From NCBI RefSeq assembly GCF_025145845.1, contig NZ_CP102253.1:2108001-2172000 (forward strand): a stretch of 64,000 bases of DNA, in the 5' to 3' direction. Below the pieces are notes generated by a model. That model did not search any database and was not told where the DNA came from. It saw nothing but the letters and a program-made list of their open reading frames with translations. The stretch comes from Alistipes shahii WAL 8301. Its GTDB lineage: Bacteria > Bacteroidota > Bacteroidia > Bacteroidales > Rikenellaceae. How positions within the stretch are numbered: position 1 is the first letter of the stretch; every line of letters begins with the position of its first letter. The position numbers and the translations under genes are program-made. Below, in pieces: positions 1 through 6,846 of this stretch.

Positions 1-171
1 GTTTTTTGGTTTTCAGGTCGTCCGCCGATTGTCCCCGATGCCGTTTCTTGCCGTTTTGCGCCCGTTGTTTTCATAGGGTGTCTTTGCAGAATACGGTTCT
101 TATGGGGGCTGTGGCAGATGTTCGGTTTTCGGATGCTATCTTTTTAGCTCTGTTTGCGCTTATCGTTTGCG

Positions 172-202
172 CAAATATAATTACTTTTTGGAAACCTCCA
201 AA
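172..202 (-). promoter_or_regulatory. Leftward promoter divergent from lacI-type gene
   Basis: Read on the minus strand, TTTG (199-202), a 19-nt spacer and TATATTTG (172-179) match the Bacteroidetes -33/-7 consensus. It would drive a gene to the left of the window, divergent from the LacI-family gene. That gene is a natural candidate target of the regulator (inference). Confidence 0.6.
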
Positions 203-242
203 ATTATTTTACCGTTTTTCTTTTCTTTTTCGATATTTTTCA

Positions 243-250
243 TATATTTG
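243..250 (+). promoter_or_regulatory. -7 element of the LacI-family gene promoter
   Basis: TATATTTG at 243-250 fits the Bacteroidetes -7 consensus TAnnTTTG and lies 25 nt before the ATG at 276. The -33 region is a T-rich stretch without a clear TTTG. The region 1-275 otherwise shows no supportable gene. Confidence 0.5.
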
Positions 251-275
251 TCATGGGTGAACTGAAAATAAAGCA

Positions 276-1295
276 ATGAAAAAAGAAACTCTCGTTAGCA
301 TCGCCGAACGTTCCGGATGTTCGATTTCCACTGTTTCGCGCGTTTTGAGCGGCAATGCGGCCAAATACCGCATCAGTCAGCGTACCGTGGCGCGCGTGAC
401 AGAGGAGGTCAAACGCTGCAACTATACGCCCAGCCTGCTGGCAAAGGGTTTACGCACAAATCGTACCGATACGATCGGGCTGCTGATTCCGAACATCGAG
501 AATTCGTTTTTCGCCGGCGTTGCGGGCGTGGTGATCCGCGAGTCGCGCAATTATAATTATAAGGTGGTGGTGGTCGACACGCAGGAGGACGAGCGCAACG
601 AGCAGGACGGACTGTCGGCGCTGCTGGCGCGGCGGGTGGACGGCATCGTCGCCGCGCCGTGCGGCAGCAATGCGGAGCTGTTCGCCAGTGTGCAGGAGGG
701 CGGCATGCCGCTGGTGCTGATCGACCGCTATCTGCCCGACGCCGGGATGCTCTCCTATGTCACGACGGACAATTACCGCGGCGCGGTGATGGCGACCGAG
801 TACCTGCTCGAAAACGGACACCGCCGCATCGCCTGCATCCAGGGCACGCCCCATTCGATGCCTGTGCGGGACCGCGTGCGGGGATTCGGCGACACGCTGC
901 GGGCGCACGGCCTCGGGGACCGGATCGTGGTGACGGGCGAGGATTTCTCGGTGCAGAACGGTTATCTGGAGACCAAGCTGGCGCTGGCCCGGGAGGAGCG
1001 GCCCACGGCGATCTTCGCGCTGAGCAACCTGATCCTGCTCGGGGTGGTGAAGGCGGTCCACGAATCGGGCCTGCGGATTCCCGACGATATTTCTGTCGTT
1101 TCGTTCGACGACAACATGCTTTTCAACTACCTCGACCCGGCGATCACCTGCATCGGGCAGCCCACGGACGAGATCGGCACGCTGGCTGTGAAACTGCTTA
1201 TCCGCGCCATCCGCGAACCCGGTGCGGCGCCTTCGCACCTGCACCTGCCGCCGTCGCTGATTATCCGGCGTTCGGTGCGCAACCTGCTGTTATAG
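276..1295 (+). CDS. LacI-family transcriptional regulator
   Basis: A 339-aa DNA-binding regulator of standard LacI length. Residues 1-55 form the helix-turn-helix and hinge helix (VSIAERSGCSISTVSRVLSG, then YTPSLLAKGLRTNRTDTIG). The rest is a periplasmic-binding-protein-like sensor domain with the usual core: IGLLIPNIENSFFAGV, VDGIVAAP, ENGHRRIACI and a C-terminal VVSFDDNMLFNYLDPAITCI. Members normally bind a sugar or sugar phosphate and control nearby catabolic genes. The gene stands alone on this strand; a leftward promoter just upstream suggests that its target lies outside the window to the left (inference). Ligand unknown. The ATG at 276 follows an AT-rich leader and a good -7 box. Confidence 0.93.
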   Translation: MKKETLVSIAERSGCSISTVSRVLSGNAAKYRISQRTVARVTEEVKRCNYTPSLLAKGLRTNRTDTIGLLIPNIENSFFAGVAGVVIRESRNYNYKVVVVDTQEDERNEQDGLSALLARRVDGIVAAPCGSNAELFASVQEGGMPLVLIDRYLPDAGMLSYVTTDNYRGAVMATEYLLENGHRRIACIQGTPHSMPVRDRVRGFGDTLRAHGLGDRIVVTGEDFSVQNGYLETKLALAREERPTAIFALSNLILLGVVKAVHESGLRIPDDISVVSFDDNMLFNYLDPAITCIGQPTDEIGTLAVKLLIRAIREPGAAPSHLHLPPSLIIRRSVRNLLL

Positions 1296-1344
1296 AAAAT
1301 AAAAACGGGAACCGGTATGGTTCGGTATTTGTAGGTAACGGAAT

Positions 1345-1580
1345 ATGCAGAAAAGAGTAAATGTCTTGTTTATAAGTATTTAATTCTCTTTTCCGCATGT
1401 GCCCGAAGCAATAAAATAGCAGAATCGGGCAGGATTAACGGTGAGTTGTGTTACTTATCCGTTACCTGCCCGAAATGCTTTGATTTACACTAAAGTGCTT
1501 GTTTTCAGCTTATTGTGTTGGATTTCCGCATAACAAATAACCTGACTTAACGTTTAACAAATCCACAAAGTTCAGGTTAT
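1345..1580. repeat. Cluster of three inverted repeats between lacI-type gene and integrase
   Basis: Three hairpin-capable pairs lie in the 286-bp gap. First, 1345-1357 pairs with 1386-1398 (ATGCAGAAAAGAG type, one mismatch). Second, 1426-1441 pairs with 1459-1472 (CGGGCAGG with AACGG, small bulge). Third, ATAACCTGA (1537-1545) pairs with TCAGGTTAT (1572-1580), ending one base before the integrase ATG. The middle pair could terminate lacI transcription. The last pair is placed to act as an integrase autoregulatory or core recombination site (inference). Confidence 0.5.
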
Positions 1581-1581
1581 C

Positions 1582-2811
1582 ATGCAACGCAGCACTTTCA
1601 AAGTCTTTTTCTACGTGAAAAGACAGTCGGAAAAACATGGTCAGGTTCCCGTCATGGGTCGTATCACGATTAATGGTACGATGTCGCAGTTCAGCTGCAA
1701 ACTCACCGTTCGCTCCACCCTTTGGGATGCCAAGGCGAACAAGGCTTCCGGTAAGAGCCTCGAAGCTCAGCGTCTCAATGAAAAACTGGAAAATATCAAG
1801 ACCAATATCGGCAAGCAGTACCAGCGGCTCTGCGACCGTGATTCGTATGTTACGGCCGAAAAAGTCCGCAACGCCTTCCTCGGTATGGGCGACGACTGCC
1901 GCCTGCTGTTGCAGACCTTCGACGAATACCTTGCAGGGTTCCTCAAACGTGTGGGCAAAGACCGCGCCTATTCGAGCTATGACAATTACCGCAAACGCCG
2001 TAACCGGCTTGCCTCTTTCCTCGAATACGAATACCGTGTAAAAGATATTCCTTTCAAAGAGCTGAAGCGGGATTTCATCGAAAAGTTTGTAGTCTACCTC
2101 TCCTCGGTACAAGGGATGCGCTCCGGGACGATCCATTCTACGCTCAAGAAATTGAAGCTGATGACCTACACGGCGTATAAGAACGGCTGGATTGCCGCCG
2201 ATCCTTTCGCAGGTTTCTACGTGAGGCCGGAATACTCAGAACGCCGTTACCTTTCGGCTTCGGAGTTACAAGCCGTGATAGATGTCAGGCTCCCCAATTA
2301 CCGAACGGGTATCAACCGGGATGCCTTCGTCTTCTGTGCTTTCACGGGCCTGAGCCATGCGGACGTGGTGAAACTCACCCACGCGGACATCCATACGGAC
2401 GATAACGGGGAGCGCTGGATTATCGACAGGCGTCAGAAAACAGGTACGCAGTTCCGTGTCAAACTTCTTCCCGTTGCCGGAATGCTCTACGAGCGTTATA
2501 AGGATATGCACCTCTCAGGCGACCGGGTCTTTCCGCTCAAAGGCACTTATAATACGCTGAACATGTCCTTGCGGCATGTTGCCAGACACGCCGGTCTGTC
2601 GTTCAACCCCACGATCCACCTCGCGCGGCATACCTTCGCCACGACGGTTACGCTCACGCAGGGCGTACCTCTGGAAACGGTCAGCAAGATGCTGGGGCAT
2701 AAGCGGATCACCACGACCCAAATCTATGCTAAGATCACCAATGATAAAATCGGACAGGATATGGCGGCATTAAGCGAGAAACTCAGCAGCGTCTTCAAGG
2801 TCGCACGGTAA
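1582..2811 (+). CDS. Tyrosine recombinase / integrase, IntDOT-like
   Basis: A 409-aa Bacteroidetes-type integrase: N-terminal Arm-DNA-binding-like domain (about 1-100), SAM-like core-binding domain (about 110-210) and C-terminal catalytic domain. Catalytic signatures visible are RRQKTGT (Lys), HLARHTFAT (His-x-x-Arg), LGHKRITTTQIYAK (His and nucleophile Tyr). The first catalytic Arg box reads FTGLSHADV, with Ser in place of Arg, as known for CTnDOT-type integrases. Such proteins integrate and excise conjugative or mobilisable elements. Downstream DUF3408 and mobilisation genes support an element origin, but no relaxase or complete transfer region is present, so this is probably a remnant or a small mobilisable unit. 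Confidence 0.92.
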   Translation: MQRSTFKVFFYVKRQSEKHGQVPVMGRITINGTMSQFSCKLTVRSTLWDAKANKASGKSLEAQRLNEKLENIKTNIGKQYQRLCDRDSYVTAEKVRNAFLGMGDDCRLLLQTFDEYLAGFLKRVGKDRAYSSYDNYRKRRNRLASFLEYEYRVKDIPFKELKRDFIEKFVVYLSSVQGMRSGTIHSTLKKLKLMTYTAYKNGWIAADPFAGFYVRPEYSERRYLSASELQAVIDVRLPNYRTGINRDAFVFCAFTGLSHADVVKLTHADIHTDDNGERWIIDRRQKTGTQFRVKLLPVAGMLYERYKDMHLSGDRVFPLKGTYNTLNMSLRHVARHAGLSFNPTIHLARHTFATTVTLTQGVPLETVSKMLGHKRITTTQIYAKITNDKIGQDMAALSEKLSSVFKVAR

Positions 2812-2915
2812 TGGCCTCCTATCTTACAGCTAATTCGATTCCCGATCTTACTTCGTCAATAGCAGGGTAATTTTCGATGTAAGTTTTCCCGCCGGCAGGG
2901 AATTTATCGTCAGAG

Positions 2916-2972
2916 ATGGAAATATGCAAGGCCATGCGAATCGCCCGAGGGGCGAGCCTTGCATATTTCCAT
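2916..2972. repeat. Long asymmetric hairpin (attC-like shape)
   Basis: Perfect 17-bp arms ATGGAAATATGCAAGGC (2916-2932) and GCCTTGCATATTTCCAT (2956-2972) enclose a one-sided 8-nt bulge (CATGCGAA) and an inner stem TCGCCC/GGGCGA with a GAG loop. The rest of 2812-3107 shows no gene. There is no U-tract, so this is unlikely to be a simple terminator. A single-strand recombination site, oriT-like structure or structured RNA are options. Confidence 0.6.
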
Positions 2973-3107
2973 CCCCGGCGTTTTGCTGGTCGCTACCGTC
3001 GGAAAAGGCGACATTCTGCGGCTCCTGACGATCCGGTTCTGATGTTCAGCCGCGATCGGCGGATTTCATCCCGTCCTGTGATCTGCCGTCGAAATTCCTC
3101 TGCTTTT

Positions 3108-3605
3108 TCAAAACGGCCGTCTTTTATTTTTCTTTTCATGGAGATAATTCAGCTCGTCGCTATAAATGTCCATGACAAAGCGCAGCATATTGTCGACCAA
3201 AGCCGTAAGCCTTGTGCTTTCATTCCCCAACAGGTGGAGGATTTCCGACACTTTGCGCTTGGTTTGCGCACTGACATAAATCGCCGAGCGGTTACGGCAA
3301 TCTACCGGAGCGAAGAAGGTGCGTTCGAAATCCGGCAGTATGATCTTTTTCCGTCGGAATCCAGCAGGCTCCTTTACAGTAGTCGTTTGGGTGTCGACAT
3401 TTGTTTTTTCAGCAGTTGGTGCCGATGTGTTTCCCTCGGGAGCGTCCGTATTTTCCTCTTCCGGCTCGGGAATCCTACGGACGACTTTCGAGTCCAAAGG
3501 AGCTTGTCCGGCGATCATCTGACGCATCAACTCCTCATCGACTTCGATACGGGGATGCTTCGGAAGGTTTGTTGCAGGTTTGTCAGTTTCTTTTAATGAA
3601 TCCAT
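3108..3605 (-). CDS. DUF3408-family protein (conjugative-element type)
   Basis: A 165-aa protein with an acidic, Pro/Thr-rich, probably disordered N-terminal half and a conserved basic C-terminal half (RRKKIILPDFERTFFAP, then AIYVSAQTKRKVSEILHLLG and LTALVDNMLRFVMDIYSDEL). This layout matches DUF3408 proteins found in Bacteroides conjugative and mobilisable transposons, sometimes called TraB-like; the C-terminal part resembles a small ribbon-helix-helix or partition-like DNA-binding module (inference). It is divergent from the mobilisation gene at 4061 and has no neighbouring transfer genes. Exact role unknown. Confidence 0.7.
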   Translation of the reverse strand: MDSLKETDKPATNLPKHPRIEVDEELMRQMIAGQAPLDSKVVRRIPEPEEENTDAPEGNTSAPTAEKTNVDTQTTTVKEPAGFRRKKIILPDFERTFFAPVDCRNRSAIYVSAQTKRKVSEILHLLGNESTRLTALVDNMLRFVMDIYSDELNYLHEKKNKRRPF

Positions 3606-3811
3606 GGTACAATGTTTTTGAGATTGAATATTCGTTATACGGTCATAAAGCTCGTGTGTTTGGTTTTATGTTTTAAACCATTCAAAATACCGTTTTCTGT
3701 TTAATACAGTTTATATCGGGATAATGAACGGAATAAGAAAACTTGCCTTTCATGCTGCAAGATACAACCGACAGAAATACCTCGATTCCGATGTCCGCTC
3801 ACGACCGCTCC

Positions 3812-3835
3812 AGTCCGTTCGGCGGGCTTTTTTTT
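3812..3835 (+). terminator. Possible Rho-independent terminator
   Basis: AGTCCG (3812-3817) pairs with CGGGCT (3823-3828) around a TTCGG loop, followed by eight T (3828-3835). No plus-strand gene ends just upstream, so it may be an attenuator before the mobilisation gene or a chance structure. Confidence 0.35.
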
Positions 3836-3968
3836 CGTACCGGACGGTTGTAATATTGCACCGGGAACAGCCCCAGTCCCGGAAGCCGTAGCGGAGGAGT
3901 TTTCAAACTTTCGATAGCAGTTCTCCGGCGCGGCTTTTTCCCATCGCCAGATGGGAGCGAGCTGTACC

Positions 3969-4000
3969 TTCGTATGCCGAAAATTTTTTCGGCATACGAA
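3969..4000. repeat. 15-bp-arm palindrome upstream of mobilisation gene
   Basis: TTCGTATGCCGAAAA (3969-3983) and TTTTCGGCATACGAA (3986-4000) are perfect inverted arms with a 2-nt centre, about 60 bp before the mobilisation gene start. A smaller GCCCG/CGGGC pair follows just downstream. The position suits an oriT or relaxosome-binding site, or a regulatory hairpin. The rest of 3606-4060 has no supportable gene. Confidence 0.55.
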
Positions 4001-4060
4001 AGGTGCCCGCTCTGCGAGGCCGGGCGTTCTCCCAAGTCGAACGCCTTTTTAACCGATATT

Positions 4061-4471
4061 ATGAATACCGACCGAAAACACACACAACAATTTCGAACTC
4101 CGAGTTATAAATACTCCTTCCGGCTCAATGAAGAGCAAAACATCCGCTTCAACGAGTTGCTCTGCAAAGCCGGACTTGAGCATAACCGCAGTCGGTTTAT
4201 CGTCAAACGCATCTTCGCCGAAGAGTTCGTCGTCATCAAACGCGACCCGTCAAAGACGCAGTTTATCGCCCGGCTGAATGATTTTTATTTCCAATTTCAA
4301 AAGTTCGGGAACAACTATAACCAGATTGTAAAAGCCATCAACGCACACTTTTCCAACGTTGCTATCCCGCATCAGATCGCTATGCTGGAGCAACGGACCC
4401 GCGAGCTGAAAGCTCTGAGTCTTGAGATTCTCAACCTTGCAAAACAGGCTAAGGAGCGATTGCGAATATAA
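4061..4471 (+). CDS. Small mobilisation / relaxosome accessory protein
   Basis: A 136-aa protein starting at MNTDRKHTQQ; the upstream in-frame extension is rejected because it runs through the palindrome. Residues 18-60 (YKYSFRLNEEQNIRFNELLCKAGLEHNRSRFIVKRIF) look like a ribbon-helix-helix DNA-binding domain. The middle part has the family signature FYFQFQKFGNNYNQIVKAI, and the C-terminus is helical and basic. MobC/MobA-type Bacteroides mobilisation proteins bind oriT and help the relaxase nick. No relaxase gene follows; the next gene is a tyrosine recombinase, so transfer would need functions supplied in trans or the module is a remnant. Confidence 0.75.
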   Translation: MNTDRKHTQQFRTPSYKYSFRLNEEQNIRFNELLCKAGLEHNRSRFIVKRIFAEEFVVIKRDPSKTQFIARLNDFYFQFQKFGNNYNQIVKAINAHFSNVAIPHQIAMLEQRTRELKALSLEILNLAKQAKERLRI

Positions 4472-4571
4472 GAGTTGGATTGTCGCCCGACCGGCAGCGT
4501 TATCGGATTCCAATATAGAATTGTACGCTTGCTCGTTACCTTGGCCCGGCAACTTTAACAACAACAAACGT

Positions 4572-5777
4572 ATGGCAAGCGTAAAAGTAAAATTCCGGGC
4601 CTCGTCCGTTGCGGATCGTGAAGGCCGACTGTATTATCAGATCATCCATAACCGTGTAACCCGACAGATCAACAGCGGCCATAAACTGTTACCGTCGGAA
4701 TGGGCCGCTCTGCGTGCAGGATTGCTCCGGCCGGATTGCAAAGGGCCCCGACACGCTTACCTTGTCGCATTGAAAAGCCGGATCGTGGAAGACACCGCCC
4801 GCCTGGAGCGCATTATCGCCCGGTTGGAACATACGGGCGAAAGTTATACGGCCGGGGATGTGGTCGCACGTTATCTTACGCCTTCGGATACCGGGGGCTT
4901 TTTCTCTTTCGCCCGGAGTCTTGTCGGGCAGTTGAGACAGATCGGGAAAATTCGCACGGGCGAACGCTACACGACCGTCTTGAACAGCTTCGGGCGTTTC
5001 CGCAGGAATACCGAGGTGTCTTGGGATGAGATGGACTCCGACCTGATGATCGAATACGAGACTTATCTCAAATCGAGGGGCGTATGCCCGAATACCTCCT
5101 CTTACTATATGCGGGGACTGCGAGCCATTTATAACCGGGCCGTTGAGAAGAAAATGACCGTGCAGCGCGATCCGTTCAAGTATGTCTACACGGGCATTGG
5201 CAAAACTGTTAAGCGGGCGGTACCCCTGAAAGTCATCCGCCAGATCCGGGATATGGATTTGGCACTGTTTCCGGCGATGGATTTCGCCCGCGACATTTTC
5301 ATGTTCTCATTCTACACCCGGGGAATGTCGTTCATCGACATGGCTTACCTGAAGAAGAAAGATCTGCAAAACGGCATACTCTCTTACCGCAGGCAGAAAA
5401 CGGGACAGCAGTTGTTCGTCAAATGGGAAAAACCCATGCAGGAGATCGTCGATAAATATGATACGAACGCCACTCCTTATCTGCTGCCGGTAATTCGGGA
5501 CATGCATGCCGACGCTCGCCGGCAGTACAAGAATGCGGCGCATCTGGTCAATGACAAATTGAAAAAATTAGGCGAGCAGTTGGGACTGGACATACCCTTG
5601 ACCAGCTATGTCGCCCGCCACGGGTGGGCTTCCATCGCCAAGGACAGGAACATTCCGCTCGCGATCATCAGCGAGGCGATGGGACATGATTCGGAGAAAA
5701 CCACGCGAATCTATCTCGCCTCTTTGGACACATCGGCTGTGGACAAGGCTAACAGCCGAATTCTGAAAGCATTGTAG
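4572..5777 (+). CDS. Tyrosine recombinase, Tsr/invertase-type
   Basis: A 401-aa recombinase starting at MASVKVKFRASS. It has an N-terminal domain (about 1-95), a SAM-like core-binding domain (about 100-200) and a catalytic domain with FYTRGMSFIDMAYL (Arg), RRQKTGQ (Lys), SYVARHGWASIA (Arg, with Tyr where His is usual) and MGHDSEKTTRIYL (His and nucleophile Tyr). This subtype includes Bacteroides Tsr recombinases that invert promoter segments of surface-structure operons. It ends about 200 bp from two pairs of inverted recombination-like sites (5982-6546) in front of a fimbrial operon, so it is the likely invertase for that switch (inference). A strong terminator follows. Confidence 0.92.
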   Translation: MASVKVKFRASSVADREGRLYYQIIHNRVTRQINSGHKLLPSEWAALRAGLLRPDCKGPRHAYLVALKSRIVEDTARLERIIARLEHTGESYTAGDVVARYLTPSDTGGFFSFARSLVGQLRQIGKIRTGERYTTVLNSFGRFRRNTEVSWDEMDSDLMIEYETYLKSRGVCPNTSSYYMRGLRAIYNRAVEKKMTVQRDPFKYVYTGIGKTVKRAVPLKVIRQIRDMDLALFPAMDFARDIFMFSFYTRGMSFIDMAYLKKKDLQNGILSYRRQKTGQQLFVKWEKPMQEIVDKYDTNATPYLLPVIRDMHADARRQYKNAAHLVNDKLKKLGEQLGLDIPLTSYVARHGWASIAKDRNIPLAIISEAMGHDSEKTTRIYLASLDTSAVDKANSRILKAL

Positions 5778-5816
5778 TCGTACAAAGATTTTTGTTCAGC
5801 CGGCTTTCATTCGGAA

Positions 5817-5854
5817 ATCTCTTTCAAGGCTTATTCTTGAAAGAGATATTTTTT
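5817..5854 (+). terminator. Rho-independent terminator after recombinase
   Basis: ATCTCTTTCAAG (5817-5828) and CTTGAAAGAGAT (5836-5847) form a perfect 12-bp stem with a 7-nt loop, followed by ATTTTTT. It ends the recombinase transcript and insulates the switch region. Confidence 0.85.
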
Positions 5855-5981
5855 CCGACGGATCAATCCACCGGAAAATCTCTCTCCGGAAGGAATCGGT
5901 GGTTCGGTAGTGATAATTGAAGAAATAAACGACGGCTAAATCCTCGAAATAGCATTTAACGGATTGACCGATAGATGCAAC

Positions 5982-6192
5982 TTCTCTTCATGAGAGAAAT
6001 ATCTCACTGCCGCAAAGTTATGAAAAATATGAAATACGGCAACAGAATTCGGTGAAAAATAAAATTATCCCGGTCATTTCAATTCGAAATGTTAAACAAT
6101 CAGGAGAATTTGTTGAACTGATTCGGAGGCTTTCGTGCGTAGGGCGCTGGGAATAAACGCTAATCATTTCGCTATTTCTCTCATGAAGAGAT
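5982..6192. promoter_or_regulatory. Inverton 1: invertible promoter segment
   Basis: Left site 5982-5998 is TTCTCT-TCATG-AGAGAA. Right site 6176-6192 is TTCTCT-CATGA-AGAGAT, its reverse complement apart from one end base. The longest perfect inverted match is 19 bp (TCTCTTCATGAGAGAAATA). Just inside the left site the minus strand reads TTG (6040-6042), 19 nt, TAACTTTG (6013-6020), a consensus promoter firing leftward, away from the fimbrial operon. Inversion would turn it toward the operon. No coding sequence inside is convincing. The site design (two inverted arms around a 5-bp centre) is what tyrosine recombinases use. Confidence 0.75.
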
Positions 6193-6332
6193 GTATCGGC
6201 AGACGGAATCCGCCCAAGGAAATCGCAAACGGCCTGCAACCGGTAAAAATGGAGCAGAGAGACATTTCCGATGGATGATTTCGATTGATTGATAGGGAGA
6301 GTAGAAAGATAAAATGTTGTGAAACAGACTGC

Positions 6333-6546
6333 TTCTCTCCGCAAGAGAAATATTGACAAACACAAAGTTATGTAATTTAATGGAAATAACGGTATAAAAC
6401 GGATGAAATTTTCGGCTGCTGAACTCGCCGAAAGGTTTTTATCCAACAATGTTATATAAATAAACCGCCCGTTGAGTGTGATTTCCGTTTGTTTACCAGA
6501 TAGTTACAACCTATTATATCCATCGCTCTTTCTCTTGCGGAGAGAA
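6333..6546. promoter_or_regulatory. Inverton 2: second invertible promoter segment
   Basis: Left site 6333-6349 is TTCTCT-CCGCA-AGAGAA; right site 6530-6546 is TTCTCT-TGCGG-AGAGAA, an exact reverse complement. The arms are the same as in inverton 1 but the central 5-mer differs. The minus strand carries TAACTTTG at 6363-6370, 14 bp inside the left site, copying the geometry of inverton 1; a -33 match is weak. In this orientation it also points away from the fimbrial genes. The stretches 6193-6332 and 6547-6699 show no gene. Confidence 0.72.
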
Positions 6547-6699
6547 AGGGCGTAAAACGAGCAGAATATCTTTTTACGGATTTACGGAATAGATGATTGA
6601 TATTCCGGGAGGGGTGATATAAACGATTGTAATACATATTAATACCCCTATTGGCATGGACTAAGGGTATGAGTCCTGATTGAAAAATAATAAACATGA

Positions 6700-6846
6700 A
6701 TGGATATCGCTTCGCGCAATATAGAAGAAGTCACGACCGCTCGCTGGTTCGTCATGCGGGGCTACAAAAATGAAAAAAGAGCGGAGGAAAAACTCAAAGG
6801 CAGAGACGGATTGGAATTTTTTAGAAACTTTATCGAAACAGGTCCA
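6700..6846 (+). pseudogene. UpxY/NusG-like antiterminator, N-terminal remnant
   Basis: About 40 codons (6700 on) read MDIASRNIEE then ARWFVMRGYKNEKRAEEKL and GLEFF, resembling the start of the UpxY-type NusG-like antiterminators that precede Bacteroidetes surface polysaccharide and fimbrial operons. The NGN domain is cut after GLEFF; the frame runs straight into the next gene. The most likely explanation is an in-frame deletion that removed most of upxY. It could still be a translated leader peptide. Recognition is from motif memory only. Confidence 0.5.

Noticed and set aside
6..260. 84-codon open frame at the left edge
   Set aside because: Overlaps both promoters of the LacI-family gene and has no recognisable protein features.
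1348..1362. 15-mer CAGAAAAGAGTAAAT shared with the left end of the IS3 element (near 52593)
   Set aside because: A 15-bp match between two places in a 64-kb window is expected by chance, and the surrounding bases do not match.
6018..6449. Minus-strand open frames covering the inverton region
   Set aside because: They span recombination sites and promoters and show no protein family; the DNA structure explains the region better.
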